Assembly (NCBI GenBank): GCA_045595365.1
Contig: JAZOAI010000015.1
Span: 1 to 44,676 of the forward strand
DNA from: SIG480 sp045595365
Lineage (GTDB): Bacteria > Bacillota > Clostridia > Oscillospirales > JAAYXM01
Direction of reading: 5' to 3'
Length of the DNA stretch: 44,676 nt
The notes below the pieces were generated by a model. That model had not been told where the DNA came from. It ran no database searches and worked only from the letters and a program-made list of their open reading frames with translations. Shown here in pieces: positions 1 through 6,940 of the stretch. The position numbers and the translations under genes were made by a program. Numbering within the stretch: the first letter of the stretch is position 1; each line of letters begins with the position of its first letter.

Positions 1-1
1 T

Positions 2-262
2 GTGATTATGCCAAATCATATACATTTGATTATCTTTCTTCACGGGACGATGAGGGCATCGTCCCCTACAAAGAACATAGAAAACATAATTCGTTCATTT
101 AAAACAATGGTTACAAAAGAAATCGGTAATTCTATATGGCAGAGGTCATATCACGACCATATAATTCGTGACGAAAAAGATTATCAAAAAATATGGGAAT
201 ACATAGACACAAACCCTTTAAAATGGGAATTAGATTGCTTTTACAATGACGAAAGGTCGTAG
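2..262 (+). CDS. REP-associated tyrosine transposase (RAYT/Y1_Tnp), C-terminal part
   Basis: This is the last 86 residues of a gene cut by the left edge of the window. The HUH motif PNHIHLI is at the visible start, and the conserved SIWQRSYHDHIIRDEKDY block, which carries the likely catalytic tyrosine, is followed by a YIDTNPLKW end typical of the IS200-like Y1 family called RAYT or TnpA_REP. Such enzymes cut and rejoin single-stranded palindromic DNA and usually act on short interspersed palindromes rather than on a flanking IS. The first visible GTG is probably not the real start, because family members are about 150-250 residues long and the HUH motif normally lies well inside the protein. 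The stop codon sits inside a perfect 12-bp hairpin (252-283). It is not known from this window whether the missing N-terminus is intact. Confidence 0.8.
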   Translation: MIMPNHIHLIIFLHGTMRASSPTKNIENIIRSFKTMVTKEIGNSIWQRSYHDHIIRDEKDYQKIWEYIDTNPLKWELDCFYNDERS

Positions 263-283
263 CGATTTTGCTACGACCTTTTT
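252..283 (+). terminator. Hairpin terminator overlapping the transposase stop codon
   Basis: A perfect 12-bp stem (252-263 with 270-281) and a 6-nt loop are followed by a short T run. The TAG stop codon of the transposase lies in the 5' arm. It resembles an intrinsic terminator, but because RAYT genes recognise hairpins it could also be an element end. Confidence 0.65.
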
Positions 284-318
284 GTCCTTAAGAACACTTC
301 GCATACCCTGCTTCTTTC

Positions 319-1269
319 TTATTTGTTCACTATATTGATTGGATTTCCATTCATAAATGCTTTGAGGTTTTCTGCAACGAGAGTTATGAGCCTTCTTCTT
401 GTTTCAATCGGGGCCCAGGCAATATGCGGAGTGATTATGCAGTTTTTGGCTGATCTGAGCGGGTTATCCGCGCGCATCGGCTCTTCCGTCAGGACATCAA
501 TCCCTGCGCCGGCGATTTTGCCTTCATTGAGCGCATTTGTGAGAGCCTTTTCATCCACCGCACCGCCGCGGCTCGTGTTTATGAGATACGCGGATTTTTT
601 CATAAGAGAAAGAGTTCTCTCGTTTACCATATTTGCAGTTTCCGGCGTAAGCGGCGCGTGTAGCGTCAGAAAATCGGAACGCGAGAAAAGCTCATCGCGC
701 GAGACACATTCAAATTCTGTACATTTAGACGGAGTGCGCGTTGAGACTATGACATTCATCCCAAATGCTGCCCCGAGCTTTGCAACCTCACGCCCTATAT
801 CGCCATAGCCAAAAACGCCGAGAGTTTTGCCCCGAAGCTCAAACATCGGATAGGGGAAATAGGAAAAGGTCGGAGAATGAACCCACTCGCCTTTGCCCAT
901 TGAATCGGCATACTGAACAAGGCTTTTTGAAAGCGCAAGAATGAGCGAGAAGGTATGCTCGGCCACGGAATAGGTAGAATACCCCGGAACGTTTGCGATG
1001 CTTATCCCGTTTTGTTTTGCATATTCAACATCAATATTATTGTATCCGGTTGCAAAAAGGCCGATATAGCGAAGGCGCGGGCATTTCGCCATAAAAGAGC
1101 TGTCAATCTCTGCCTTGTTACATATAATCGCTTCGGAATCTCCTATCATTTCTGCAATCCTGTCATCCGGAATATCGTCATAAAACGACACATCTCCAAG
1201 AGCCGAGATTTCGTCAAGAGAAACGTCGCCCTTCGTTATTGTGCATGTATCAATAACTGCTATTTTCAT
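319..1269 (-). CDS. D-isomer-specific 2-hydroxyacid dehydrogenase
   Basis: A 316-residue NAD(P)-dependent oxidoreductase that interconverts a D-2-hydroxyacid and its 2-oxoacid. The Rossmann motif GYGDIG is near residues 154-159. The catalytic set is visible as Arg234 (NTSRGG), Glu263 (DVLTEEP) and His282 (TPHIAW). No ACT or other regulatory domain follows, so this is not a full SerA; glycerate, hydroxypyruvate or lactate are possible substrates. The start has a GGAGGG site 4 nt upstream. It lies 78 bp downstream of the KDG kinase gene on the same strand, so it may be co-transcribed and act on a C3 acid from sugar-acid breakdown. That substrate link is inference from position only. Confidence 0.85.
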   Translation of the reverse strand: MKIAVIDTCTITKGDVSLDEISALGDVSFYDDIPDDRIAEMIGDSEAIICNKAEIDSSFMAKCPRLRYIGLFATGYNNIDVEYAKQNGISIANVPGYSTYSVAEHTFSLILALSKSLVQYADSMGKGEWVHSPTFSYFPYPMFELRGKTLGVFGYGDIGREVAKLGAAFGMNVIVSTRTPSKCTEFECVSRDELFSRSDFLTLHAPLTPETANMVNERTLSLMKKSAYLINTSRGGAVDEKALTNALNEGKIAGAGIDVLTEEPMRADNPLRSAKNCIITPHIAWAPIETRRRLITLVAENLKAFMNGNPINIVNK

Positions 1270-1290
1270 ATTTCCCTCCGTTTTACAAAG

Positions 1291-1326
1291 AGGAGCTGTA
1301 CCAAGATTTGCTCTGATACAGCTCCT
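1291..1326 (-). other. Inverted repeat between kdgK and the dehydrogenase gene
   Basis: Ten-bp perfect arms (1291-1300 and 1317-1326) are separated by a 16-nt loop. On the minus strand the repeat lies between the KDG kinase stop and the ribosome-binding site of the dehydrogenase. There is no clean T run after it, so it could be a weak terminator, an mRNA-processing or stability hairpin, or a regulator site. No specific function can be assigned. Confidence 0.45.
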
Positions 1327-1347
1327 TCCACTTTGATGCTTTTCAGT

Positions 1348-2376
1348 TTATCTCTGAACTCGGCCTGAGCCGTCACCGCCCATAAGAGCCTTTACCTCAG
1401 CGAGAGTTGCGCGGTTATAGTCGCCGCTGATGGAGTGCTTGAGGCAGGATGCCGCAACTGCGAAGTTGAGAGCGTCTTCTTTGTTCTCGTAGTTATTGAG
1501 GCCGTAGATAAGGCCGCCTGAGAAGGAGTCGCCCCCGCCTACGCGGTCAACGATGTCAGTAATCATATACTTGCGGCTGAGATAGAAGTTCTCTCTGTCG
1601 CAAAGGCAAGCTGACCAGCCGTTTGTATCTGCGCTCTTAGATTCGCGGAGCGTGATTGCAAGAGTCTTCATATCAGGATACTGCTCGAGAACCTTGCGTG
1701 CAAGAGCTTCGTATTTCGCGGTGTCGAGAACGCCGTCTTCAACCTTGACATCAACAGTAATGCCGAGAGACTTCTGGCAGTCCTCCTCGTTTGCGATACC
1801 GACATCAACATACTTGACAAGCTCACACATAACCTCAGGGGCAGTCTTGCCGTACTTCCAGAGGTTCTTGCGGAAGTTGAAGTCACAAGAGACTGTAACG
1901 CCGAGCTTCTTTGCAGCCTTTACAGACTCAAGAGCAAGCTCTGCAGCGGATGCTGAAATAGCCGGAGTGATACCCGTAATATGGAACCAGGTTGCCCCGT
2001 CAAAAATCTTTTCCCAGTCAAAATCGCCGGGCTTTGCAAGCGCGATGGCTGAATATTCGCGGTCGTAAACAACCTTGGATGCGCGCTGATTTGCACCTGT
2101 TTCGAGGTAGTATATTCCCATTCTTCCGTTTGTGCGGATGATGTCCTTTGTGTCAACGCCGAAATAGCGAAGGTCGCCTACGCAAGCATCGCCGATTGCG
2201 TTTGACGGAAGTGCCGTAACAAAGGATGCCTCCATACCGTAGTTTGCAAGAGAAACTGCAACGTTTGCCTCACCGCCGCCAAAGGTTGCCTCAAACGACG
2301 GGGACTGGAAAAATCTTTCAAGACCGGGGGATTTAAGACGAAGCATAATTTCTCCGAATGTTACTACTTTTGCCAT
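1348..2376 (-). CDS. kdgK: 2-dehydro-3-deoxygluconokinase (KDG kinase, PfkB family)
   Basis: A 342-residue PfkB-type sugar kinase. The N-terminal FGGGEANVAVSLA motif (about 32-44) and the C-terminal anion-hole and catalytic motif DRVGGGDSFSGG (Asp283) are both intact. The overall sequence matches KDG kinases, which phosphorylate 2-dehydro-3-deoxy-D-gluconate with ATP to KDPG, the substrate of KDPG aldolase. No aldolase gene is in the window. The gene lies 38 bp downstream of prs on the same strand, with an AAAAGGAGAG site 7 nt before ATG. It completes the route served by kduI and the KduD/IdnO-type dehydrogenase a few kb away. Fructokinase or another PfkB substrate is the main alternative. 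Confidence 0.85.
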   Translation of the reverse strand: MAKVVTFGEIMLRLKSPGLERFFQSPSFEATFGGGEANVAVSLANYGMEASFVTALPSNAIGDACVGDLRYFGVDTKDIIRTNGRMGIYYLETGANQRASKVVYDREYSAIALAKPGDFDWEKIFDGATWFHITGITPAISASAAELALESVKAAKKLGVTVSCDFNFRKNLWKYGKTAPEVMCELVKYVDVGIANEEDCQKSLGITVDVKVEDGVLDTAKYEALARKVLEQYPDMKTLAITLRESKSADTNGWSACLCDRENFYLSRKYMITDIVDRVGGGDSFSGGLIYGLNNYENKEDALNFAVAASCLKHSISGDYNRATLAEVKALMGGDGSGRVQR

Positions 2377-2414
2377 AATAAAACTCTCCTTTTATATATT
2401 TTTTTGTTTTTAAA

Positions 2415-3605
2415 TTACTTGTTTGCAATCTCTGCTCTGTGCTTTTCAAGAATGCGATTGATTTTCTCAATCGGGCTCAAGAGCGAGCTTATAGATGTGT
2501 CGTGGTTCATTGTGTCAATGATGAGCGAGAGGAACTTTGACATATCAGCTTCCTCATACCACGGAGCCTCGAGGATTTCCTTCGGGTGGTAGTTGAGGTT
2601 TGTCGAGAAGACCTTTGAAATCGCGCCGTCTGCATATGCCTTGTCGAATGACTTTGTCCCTTCTGTGAAGAGGCCGAAGGTGACACCGACAAATATGCGC
2701 TTTGCACCTCTCTTCTTAAGCTCATACGCAATTTCAATAACTGACTCGCCGGATGAAATCATATCATCAATAATGAAAACATCCTTACCCTCAACGGAAT
2801 CGCCGAGGAACTCGTGGCTTATGATCGGGTTGCGGCCGTTGACAAGCCGGGTATAGTCGCGGCGCTTGTAGAACATACCGACATTGACACCGAGCATACT
2901 TGCAAAATAAAGGCTTCGGCTCATCGCACCCTCATCAGGGCTGACAACAACAAGCTTTTCTTTGTCTGTTTCGATATCCGGAACAGCGCGGAGAAGCGCT
3001 TTTATAAGCTGATAAGTCGGCCTTACATTTTCAAATCCGATAAACGGAATCGCGTTCTGAACGCGAGCATCGTGCGCGTCAAAAGTAAAGATATTATCAA
3101 CTCCGAGATGCTCAAGCTCCTGAAGCGCCATAGCGCAGTCAAGAGATTCGCGGGCAGCCTTGCGGTGCTGGCGGCTTTCATACAAAAGCGGCATTATTAC
3201 GTTTATGCGCTTTGCCTTACCCCCGATAGCTGCTATAACGCGCTTGATGTCCTGGAAAATATCGTCCGGGCTCATATGGCATTCCATATTATACATTTTG
3301 TATGTACAGCTGTAGTTGCTGATATCTGCAAGAATATAAATATCGTATCCGCGAACGGTTTCTTTTAAGATAGCCTTTCCCTCTCCCGATGCAAATCTTG
3401 GAGTTGCATGGTCGATGAGATAGGTATCTCTGAGATACGCCGGGAAATGGAGTGGAACGTTTCCGTTCTCAACGTTATAGCGTCTCTGCTGAACAAGGTT
3501 TTTATCAACCATGTTGCCGAGCTCGCGGCTACTGTCAAGTGATATGATTCCTATCGGAGCGTAGGGAATCTTATCATCCGGTGCTGCGCTGAAAGTGCTT
3601 GACAT
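2415..3605 (-). CDS. prs: Ribose-phosphate pyrophosphokinase (PRPP synthetase), long form
   Basis: A 396-residue cytosolic enzyme making PRPP from ribose 5-phosphate and ATP. The PRPP-binding loop VFIIDDMISSGES is at about 276-288. The DAHDA element (176-180) and the YESRQHRK stretch (142-149), equivalent to the flexible ATP loop of classical Prs, are recognisable. Classical bacterial enzymes have about 315 residues; this one carries about 50-80 extra, mainly at the N-terminus, and the ATP loop diverges from the usual YARQDRK, so it belongs to a longer variant group. A promoter lies at 3661-3689. It precedes kdgK by 38 bp. PRPP is the co-substrate of the nicotinate phosphoribosyltransferase encoded nearby. 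Confidence 0.88.
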   Translation of the reverse strand: MSSTFSAAPDDKIPYAPIGIISLDSSRELGNMVDKNLVQQRRYNVENGNVPLHFPAYLRDTYLIDHATPRFASGEGKAILKETVRGYDIYILADISNYSCTYKMYNMECHMSPDDIFQDIKRVIAAIGGKAKRINVIMPLLYESRQHRKAARESLDCAMALQELEHLGVDNIFTFDAHDARVQNAIPFIGFENVRPTYQLIKALLRAVPDIETDKEKLVVVSPDEGAMSRSLYFASMLGVNVGMFYKRRDYTRLVNGRNPIISHEFLGDSVEGKDVFIIDDMISSGESVIEIAYELKKRGAKRIFVGVTFGLFTEGTKSFDKAYADGAISKVFSTNLNYHPKEILEAPWYEEADMSKFLSLIIDTMNHDTSISSLLSPIEKINRILEKHRAEIANK

Positions 3606-3660
3606 ATACTTTACCCCTTTACAATTATTTATTTAAAAAAGAACGCGTGTCTACTTCTAT

Positions 3661-3689
3661 ATGATAGCATATAATTAAGATTTTCGCAA
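3661..3689 (-). promoter_or_regulatory. Promoter of prs
   Basis: On the minus strand TTGCGA (3684-3689) and TATCAT (3661-3666) are separated by 17 bp, a good housekeeping sigma site. Transcription would start about 50 nt before the prs ATG. Confidence 0.6.
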
Positions 3690-3802
3690 GGCAAAACACG
3701 ACGAAATTCTATACTTTTTATTTAATTTTTCTGCACAAAACAAACTATGCGCATATTTGCTTTTCGTTTTTCAGATTTTTTAAGTAAAATGCGAATTTTC
3801 CG

Positions 3803-3831
3803 TTGACGGAATCTCTTTTTTATATTATAAT
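3803..3831 (+). promoter_or_regulatory. Promoter of tRNA-Thr
   Basis: TTGACG (3803-3808) and TATAAT (3826-3831) with 17 bp spacing lie about 15 bp before the first base of the tRNA. Confidence 0.75.
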
Positions 3832-3846
3832 ATACCTGTTGCAGTT

Positions 3847-3904
<58 letters not shown>

Positions 3905-3922
<18 letters not shown>

Positions 3923-4138
3923 AAAAAGGAATCAAACCCTTTTGGGGTTTGGTTCCTTTTTTATTCGGAATGGTTTGGGACTCGAACCCTGAGAGGGTTT
4001 TTGCGGTCAAGAAAACAGTCCGGTGGACTGTTTTTCAGCAAAAAGGTGCGCAGGCGGGTACCGAAATGCAGAGCATTTGGGTCGCCAAGCAGTGAAGACG
4101 CCAAAAGGCGGCTTTGTCCCATTACCAGCTCCAAAAAA
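3905..4138 (+). repeat. Hairpin-rich element bounded by direct repeats of the tRNA-Thr 3' end
   Basis: The last 18 nt of the tRNA plus an A run form a 23-bp sequence (3905-3927) that is repeated exactly at 4116-4138. Each copy is immediately followed by its own intrinsic terminator. Between them lies no gene. There is a 13-bp inverted copy (3977-3989) of the tRNA T-arm (3897-3909) and a string of small hairpins: ACAGTCC/GGACTGT, AAATGC/GCATTT and CGCC/GGCG. The arrangement suggests a non-autonomous element that inserted at, or was copied from, a tRNA 3' end and regenerated it. Apparent open frames here are translations of the tRNA and repeat and are not believed. Confidence 0.6.
3928..3962 (+). 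terminator. Terminator of tRNA-Thr
   Basis: A 12-bp stem (3928-3939 with 3945-3956, one G-U) and 5-nt loop are followed by six T residues, directly after the A run that follows the CCA end. Confidence 0.85.
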
Positions 4139-4171
4139 ATCCAAACTCTTTATGAGTTTGGATTTCTTCTT
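4137..4171 (+). terminator. Second terminator, after the duplicated tRNA 3' end
   Basis: A perfect 12-bp stem (4137-4148 with 4154-4165), 5-nt loop and T-rich tail follow the second copy of the tRNA end. Its arms differ in sequence from the first terminator, so the two were not simply copied from each other. It may be the original tRNA terminator, displaced by the insertion. Read in reverse it could also stop minus-strand transcription from pspC. Confidence 0.75.
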
Positions 4172-4172
4172 T

Positions 4173-4367
4173 TTATACTATTTCGCTTTTATTCGGGAAA
4201 ACTATCGCGCAGATGATGTATGCGATTATTCCGCTTCCGCCGAGGGCTGTGAAAACAACCCAGGCAAGGCGGATGATTGTAGGGTCAATATTGAAATACT
4301 CAGCAATTCCCCCGCATACTCCGCAAAGCTTCTTCCCTGCTTCGATTTTGTACAGTTTTTTACTCAT
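4173..4367 (-). CDS. PspC domain protein
   Basis: A 64-residue single-domain PspC protein. The basic N-terminus and the conserved KLCGVCGGIAEYFNIDPTIIRL motif region (about 12-33) are followed by one hydrophobic segment (about 34-58), giving a small inner-membrane protein. In proteobacteria PspC is part of the phage-shock envelope-stress system; in Firmicutes stand-alone PspC proteins are common and their role is little known. A strong GGGAGGGG site sits 5 nt before ATG. No pspA or liaI partner is adjacent. It has the usual size for the short form. Confidence 0.85.
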   Translation of the reverse strand: MSKKLYKIEAGKKLCGVCGGIAEYFNIDPTIIRLAWVVFTALGGSGIIAYIICAIVFPNKSEIV

Positions 4368-4426
4368 CTTTTCCCCTCCCGAAATATGACGTCGTCAAGT
4401 AATGGATAAGTTTTGCGTTTATTGAG

Positions 4427-4557
4427 GCTTCCCTTTGATGGGAAGCTGTCACATAATGACTTATAAGGTGTTGTAGGGGACATTCACGAATGTCCCGCGG
4501 GCGATTTGTGAATCGCCCCTACGGTTTATTTTCCAGCTACTCCTCAAGGAGAAGGCT
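4427..4557. repeat. Mosaic intergenic palindromic repeat, left copy
   Basis: Three modules lie side by side. The first is a GCTTCCC/GGGAAGC hairpin (4427-4446). The second is a 50-bp unit (4473-4522) made of two hairpins, GGGACATTC/GAATGTCCC and GGGCGATT/AATCGCCC, enclosed by GTAGGGG/CCCCTAC arms. The third is a CTCCT/AGGAG module (about 4540-4557). The 50-bp unit recurs at 44464-44513 with three differences, and a related CCTTC-CCTTGAGGAG module occurs beside it. The rest of 4368-4587 shows no gene. Confidence 0.75.
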
Positions 4558-4587
4558 TTCTTTTACCTGATATGGCAAATTTTATTT

Positions 4588-6024
4588 TCAGTTTGCATCA
4601 AGCATTGATTTTTTAACTGACCAGAGCTTTTCTGAAAGGTCAACATAATACTTGTGCGGGTTTTCAAATCGACAGACCTCGCTCCAGAGCTCATCAACTC
4701 TCTGTGCGCAGAAATCGCGAAGCTCATTGACCGTTCTCTCACGATAGACACACACGCCGTTTGCAAAAAGCTGCTCATGAAGCGGGCGGGCAGTGAAGTT
4801 GTCAATTTTCTTTCGCTTCCAGGTATGCTCGGGGTCAAAAAGCTCATAGGGCTTTCCGCTCTCTATAACCTCGTCGTGAAGTGTGATGACGTCTGCCATC
4901 GCTTTCCCGCTTTCGTTATCTATAAGTCTCCAGAGCTTTTTAAAGCCCGGGGTTGTAATCTTCTCCACGTTTTCGGAAAGCTTGATTTTGGGGATAATCT
5001 CACCGTCGCGCTCGACAGCCGCAAGCTTATAAACTCCTCCGAAAACAGGCTCGCTCCGTGAAGTTATCAACCGCTCTCCGACGCCGAAAATGTCAATCTG
5101 AGCGCCCTGCATAATAATATCGCGGATTATATACTCATCAAGCGCATTTGAAGCTATAATTTTGCAATCCGGAAAGCCTGCGTCATCGAGCATCTTTCGC
5201 GCTGTTCGTGAAAGATATGTCATATCGCCGCTATCTATTCTTATGCTCTTTGGTCTGTATCCGTTCGGGACAAGCTCCTCGTTGAACGCGCGGATTGCGT
5301 TTGGGATGCCTGACTTCAAGACGTTGTAGGTGTCCACAAGAAGTGAGCAGTTGTCCGGGTATGTTCTCGCATATGTGCGGAAGGCATCAAGCTCTGTCGG
5401 GAACATCTGAACCCAGCTGTGCGCCATAGTCCCTGTTGCCGGGATGCCGTAGTCACGCTCCGAAATAGTGCAGGCTGTCCCCACACATCCGCCGATGTAT
5501 GCCGCACGCGCGCCGTAAATCGCGCCATCATACCCCTGTGCGCGGCGCGAACCGAATTCCATAACGGGTCTCCCCTGAGCCGCGCGGACAATTCTGTTTG
5601 CTTTAGTCGCAATAAGGCTCTGATGGTTTATCGTAAGAAGAATCATCGTTTCGACAAGCTGGGCCTCGATTGCCGGTGCGCGAACAGTTACAATCGGCTC
5701 ACCGGGGAAAATCGGAGTGCCCTCAGGCACGGCCCAAACATCTCCTGAGAATTTGAAGGAACGGAGATATTCCAAAAACTCCTCCCCGAAAATCTTCTTT
5801 CCCCTGAGAAATTCTATATCTTCATCATCAAAGGAAAGCTCTCGAAGATACTCTACAAGCTGCTCGACCCCCGCCATAATGGCATAGCCGCCGCCGTCGG
5901 GATTTTTGCGGAAGAACATATCAAAGTATGTAATCTGGTCCTTCATCCCGTTTTCAAAATATCCTTTTGCCATGGTCAGTTCATAAAAATCCATTAGCAT
6001 TGTGAGATTTATATTTCTTTTCAT
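4588..6024 (-). CDS. pncB: Nicotinate phosphoribosyltransferase
   Basis: A 478-residue enzyme of NAD salvage (Preiss-Handler route) that joins nicotinate and PRPP, with ATP hydrolysis, to nicotinate mononucleotide. The N-terminus NLTMLMDFYELTMAKGYF, the central EFGSRRAQ motif, the SIRIDSGDM segment and FGVGERL are hallmarks of the long bacterial/human-type NAPRTase. The longest open frame begins 20 codons upstream, but those codons overlap the -10 and -35 boxes. The GGGAG site is 8 nt before this ATG and only 2 nt before the next upstream ATG (6030), so 6024 is the best start. It is monocistronic, with its own promoter. Confidence 0.9.
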   Translation of the reverse strand: MKRNINLTMLMDFYELTMAKGYFENGMKDQITYFDMFFRKNPDGGGYAIMAGVEQLVEYLRELSFDDEDIEFLRGKKIFGEEFLEYLRSFKFSGDVWAVPEGTPIFPGEPIVTVRAPAIEAQLVETMILLTINHQSLIATKANRIVRAAQGRPVMEFGSRRAQGYDGAIYGARAAYIGGCVGTACTISERDYGIPATGTMAHSWVQMFPTELDAFRTYARTYPDNCSLLVDTYNVLKSGIPNAIRAFNEELVPNGYRPKSIRIDSGDMTYLSRTARKMLDDAGFPDCKIIASNALDEYIIRDIIMQGAQIDIFGVGERLITSRSEPVFGGVYKLAAVERDGEIIPKIKLSENVEKITTPGFKKLWRLIDNESGKAMADVITLHDEVIESGKPYELFDPEHTWKRKKIDNFTARPLHEQLFANGVCVYRERTVNELRDFCAQRVDELWSEVCRFENPHKYYVDLSEKLWSVKKSMLDAN

Positions 6025-6055
6025 ATTCATATCTCCCAACTTATTTATTGTAGAT

Positions 6056-6084
6056 ATTTTACCACTATCGGAAAATTTTATCAA
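6056..6084 (-). promoter_or_regulatory. Promoter of pncB
   Basis: TTGATA (6079-6084) and TAAAAT (6056-6061) on the minus strand have exactly 17 bp between them. The site lies inside the longest pncB open frame and is one reason for choosing the internal start. Confidence 0.7.
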
Positions 6085-6097
6085 TAGGATAGTTATA

Positions 6098-6125
6098 AAA
6101 AACTCCGCCCGAAAGCGGAGTTTTT
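6098..6125 (-). terminator. Terminator after the kdu unit
   Basis: A stem of ACTCCGC/GCGGAGT extended by A-T pairs on both sides (6098-6108 with 6115-6125) forms a short GC-rich hairpin with A and T runs, 20 bp past the dehydrogenase stop codon. It ends the uronate unit before pncB. Confidence 0.8.
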
Positions 6126-6144
6126 GAGATATTTGAAAATACTT

Positions 6145-6939
6145 TTATGGCTGCTTGCCGATGTATGCGAGGATACCGCCGTCTACATAGAGAACATGAC
6201 CGTTGACGAAGTTTGAAGCATCAGATGCAAGGAATACTGCAGGTCCGACAAGTTCCTCGGGTTTTCCCCAGCGAGCTGCCGGAGTCTTTGCAATGATGAA
6301 CTGGTCAAACGGATGGCGGCTGCCGTCAGCCTGCTTCTCGCGAAGCGGAGCTGTCTGCGGAGTTTCGATGTAACCCGGACCGATACCGTTACACTGAATA
6401 TTGAATTCGCCGTACTCCGAGCAGATGTTGCGTGTAAGCATCTTGAGACCGCCCTTAGCAGCAGCATATGCTGAAACGGTTTCGCGGCCAAGCTCACTCA
6501 TCATTGAGCAGATGTTGATAATCTTGCCGTGGCCCTTCTTGATCATTGACGGAATAACTGCCTTTGAAACGATAAACGGGGCGTTGAGGTCAACATCAAT
6601 AACCTTTCTGAAATCCTCAGCGCTCATATCGCACATCGGGATGCGCTTAATGATGCCTGCATTGTTTACGAGGATGTCGATAATGCCGACTTCCTTCTCA
6701 ATCTTTGCAACAAGCTCATTGACTGCAGCTTCGTTTGTAACGTCACAGACATAGCCTTTTGCATCGATGCCGTCAGCCTTATAAGCTGCGAGGCCGCGGT
6801 CTACAAGCTCCTGATTGATGTCGTTGAAAACGATTTTTGCGCCGGCTTCTGCAAAGCCCTTTGCAAGCGCATAGCCGATGCCATAGGAAGCGCCGGTGAC
6901 AAGCGCAACCTTACCTGTAAGATCAAACATATTTTTCAT
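6145..6939 (-). CDS. SDR-family dehydrogenase of uronate/gluconate metabolism (KduD/IdnO type)
   Basis: A 264-residue short-chain dehydrogenase. The TGASYGIG nucleotide-binding motif (15-22), NNAG (92-95) and the Ser145, Tyr158, Lys162 triad are intact. Position next to kduI argues for 2-deoxy-D-gluconate 3-dehydrogenase (KduD), which reduces 3-deoxy-D-glycero-2,5-hexodiulosonate to KDG. However, the stretch SMMSELGRETVSAY and the C-terminal FVNGHVLYVDGG are closer to gluconate 5-dehydrogenase (IdnO) than to E. coli KduD. The function is therefore best read as the KduD step carried out by an IdnO-like enzyme; a true 5-ketogluconate reductase is possible. The ATG is 1 nt after the kduI stop, and its GGAG site lies in the kduI end, so translation is coupled. 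Confidence 0.83.
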   Translation of the reverse strand: MKNMFDLTGKVALVTGASYGIGYALAKGFAEAGAKIVFNDINQELVDRGLAAYKADGIDAKGYVCDVTNEAAVNELVAKIEKEVGIIDILVNNAGIIKRIPMCDMSAEDFRKVIDVDLNAPFIVSKAVIPSMIKKGHGKIINICSMMSELGRETVSAYAAAKGGLKMLTRNICSEYGEFNIQCNGIGPGYIETPQTAPLREKQADGSRHPFDQFIIAKTPAARWGKPEELVGPAVFLASDASNFVNGHVLYVDGGILAYIGKQP

Positions 6940-6940
6940 A

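Noticed and set aside
319..1269. Phosphoglycerate dehydrogenase (SerA)
   Set aside because: It lacks the C-terminal ACT or intervening regulatory domains and has no serine pathway neighbours, so only the broader 2-hydroxyacid dehydrogenase call is supported.
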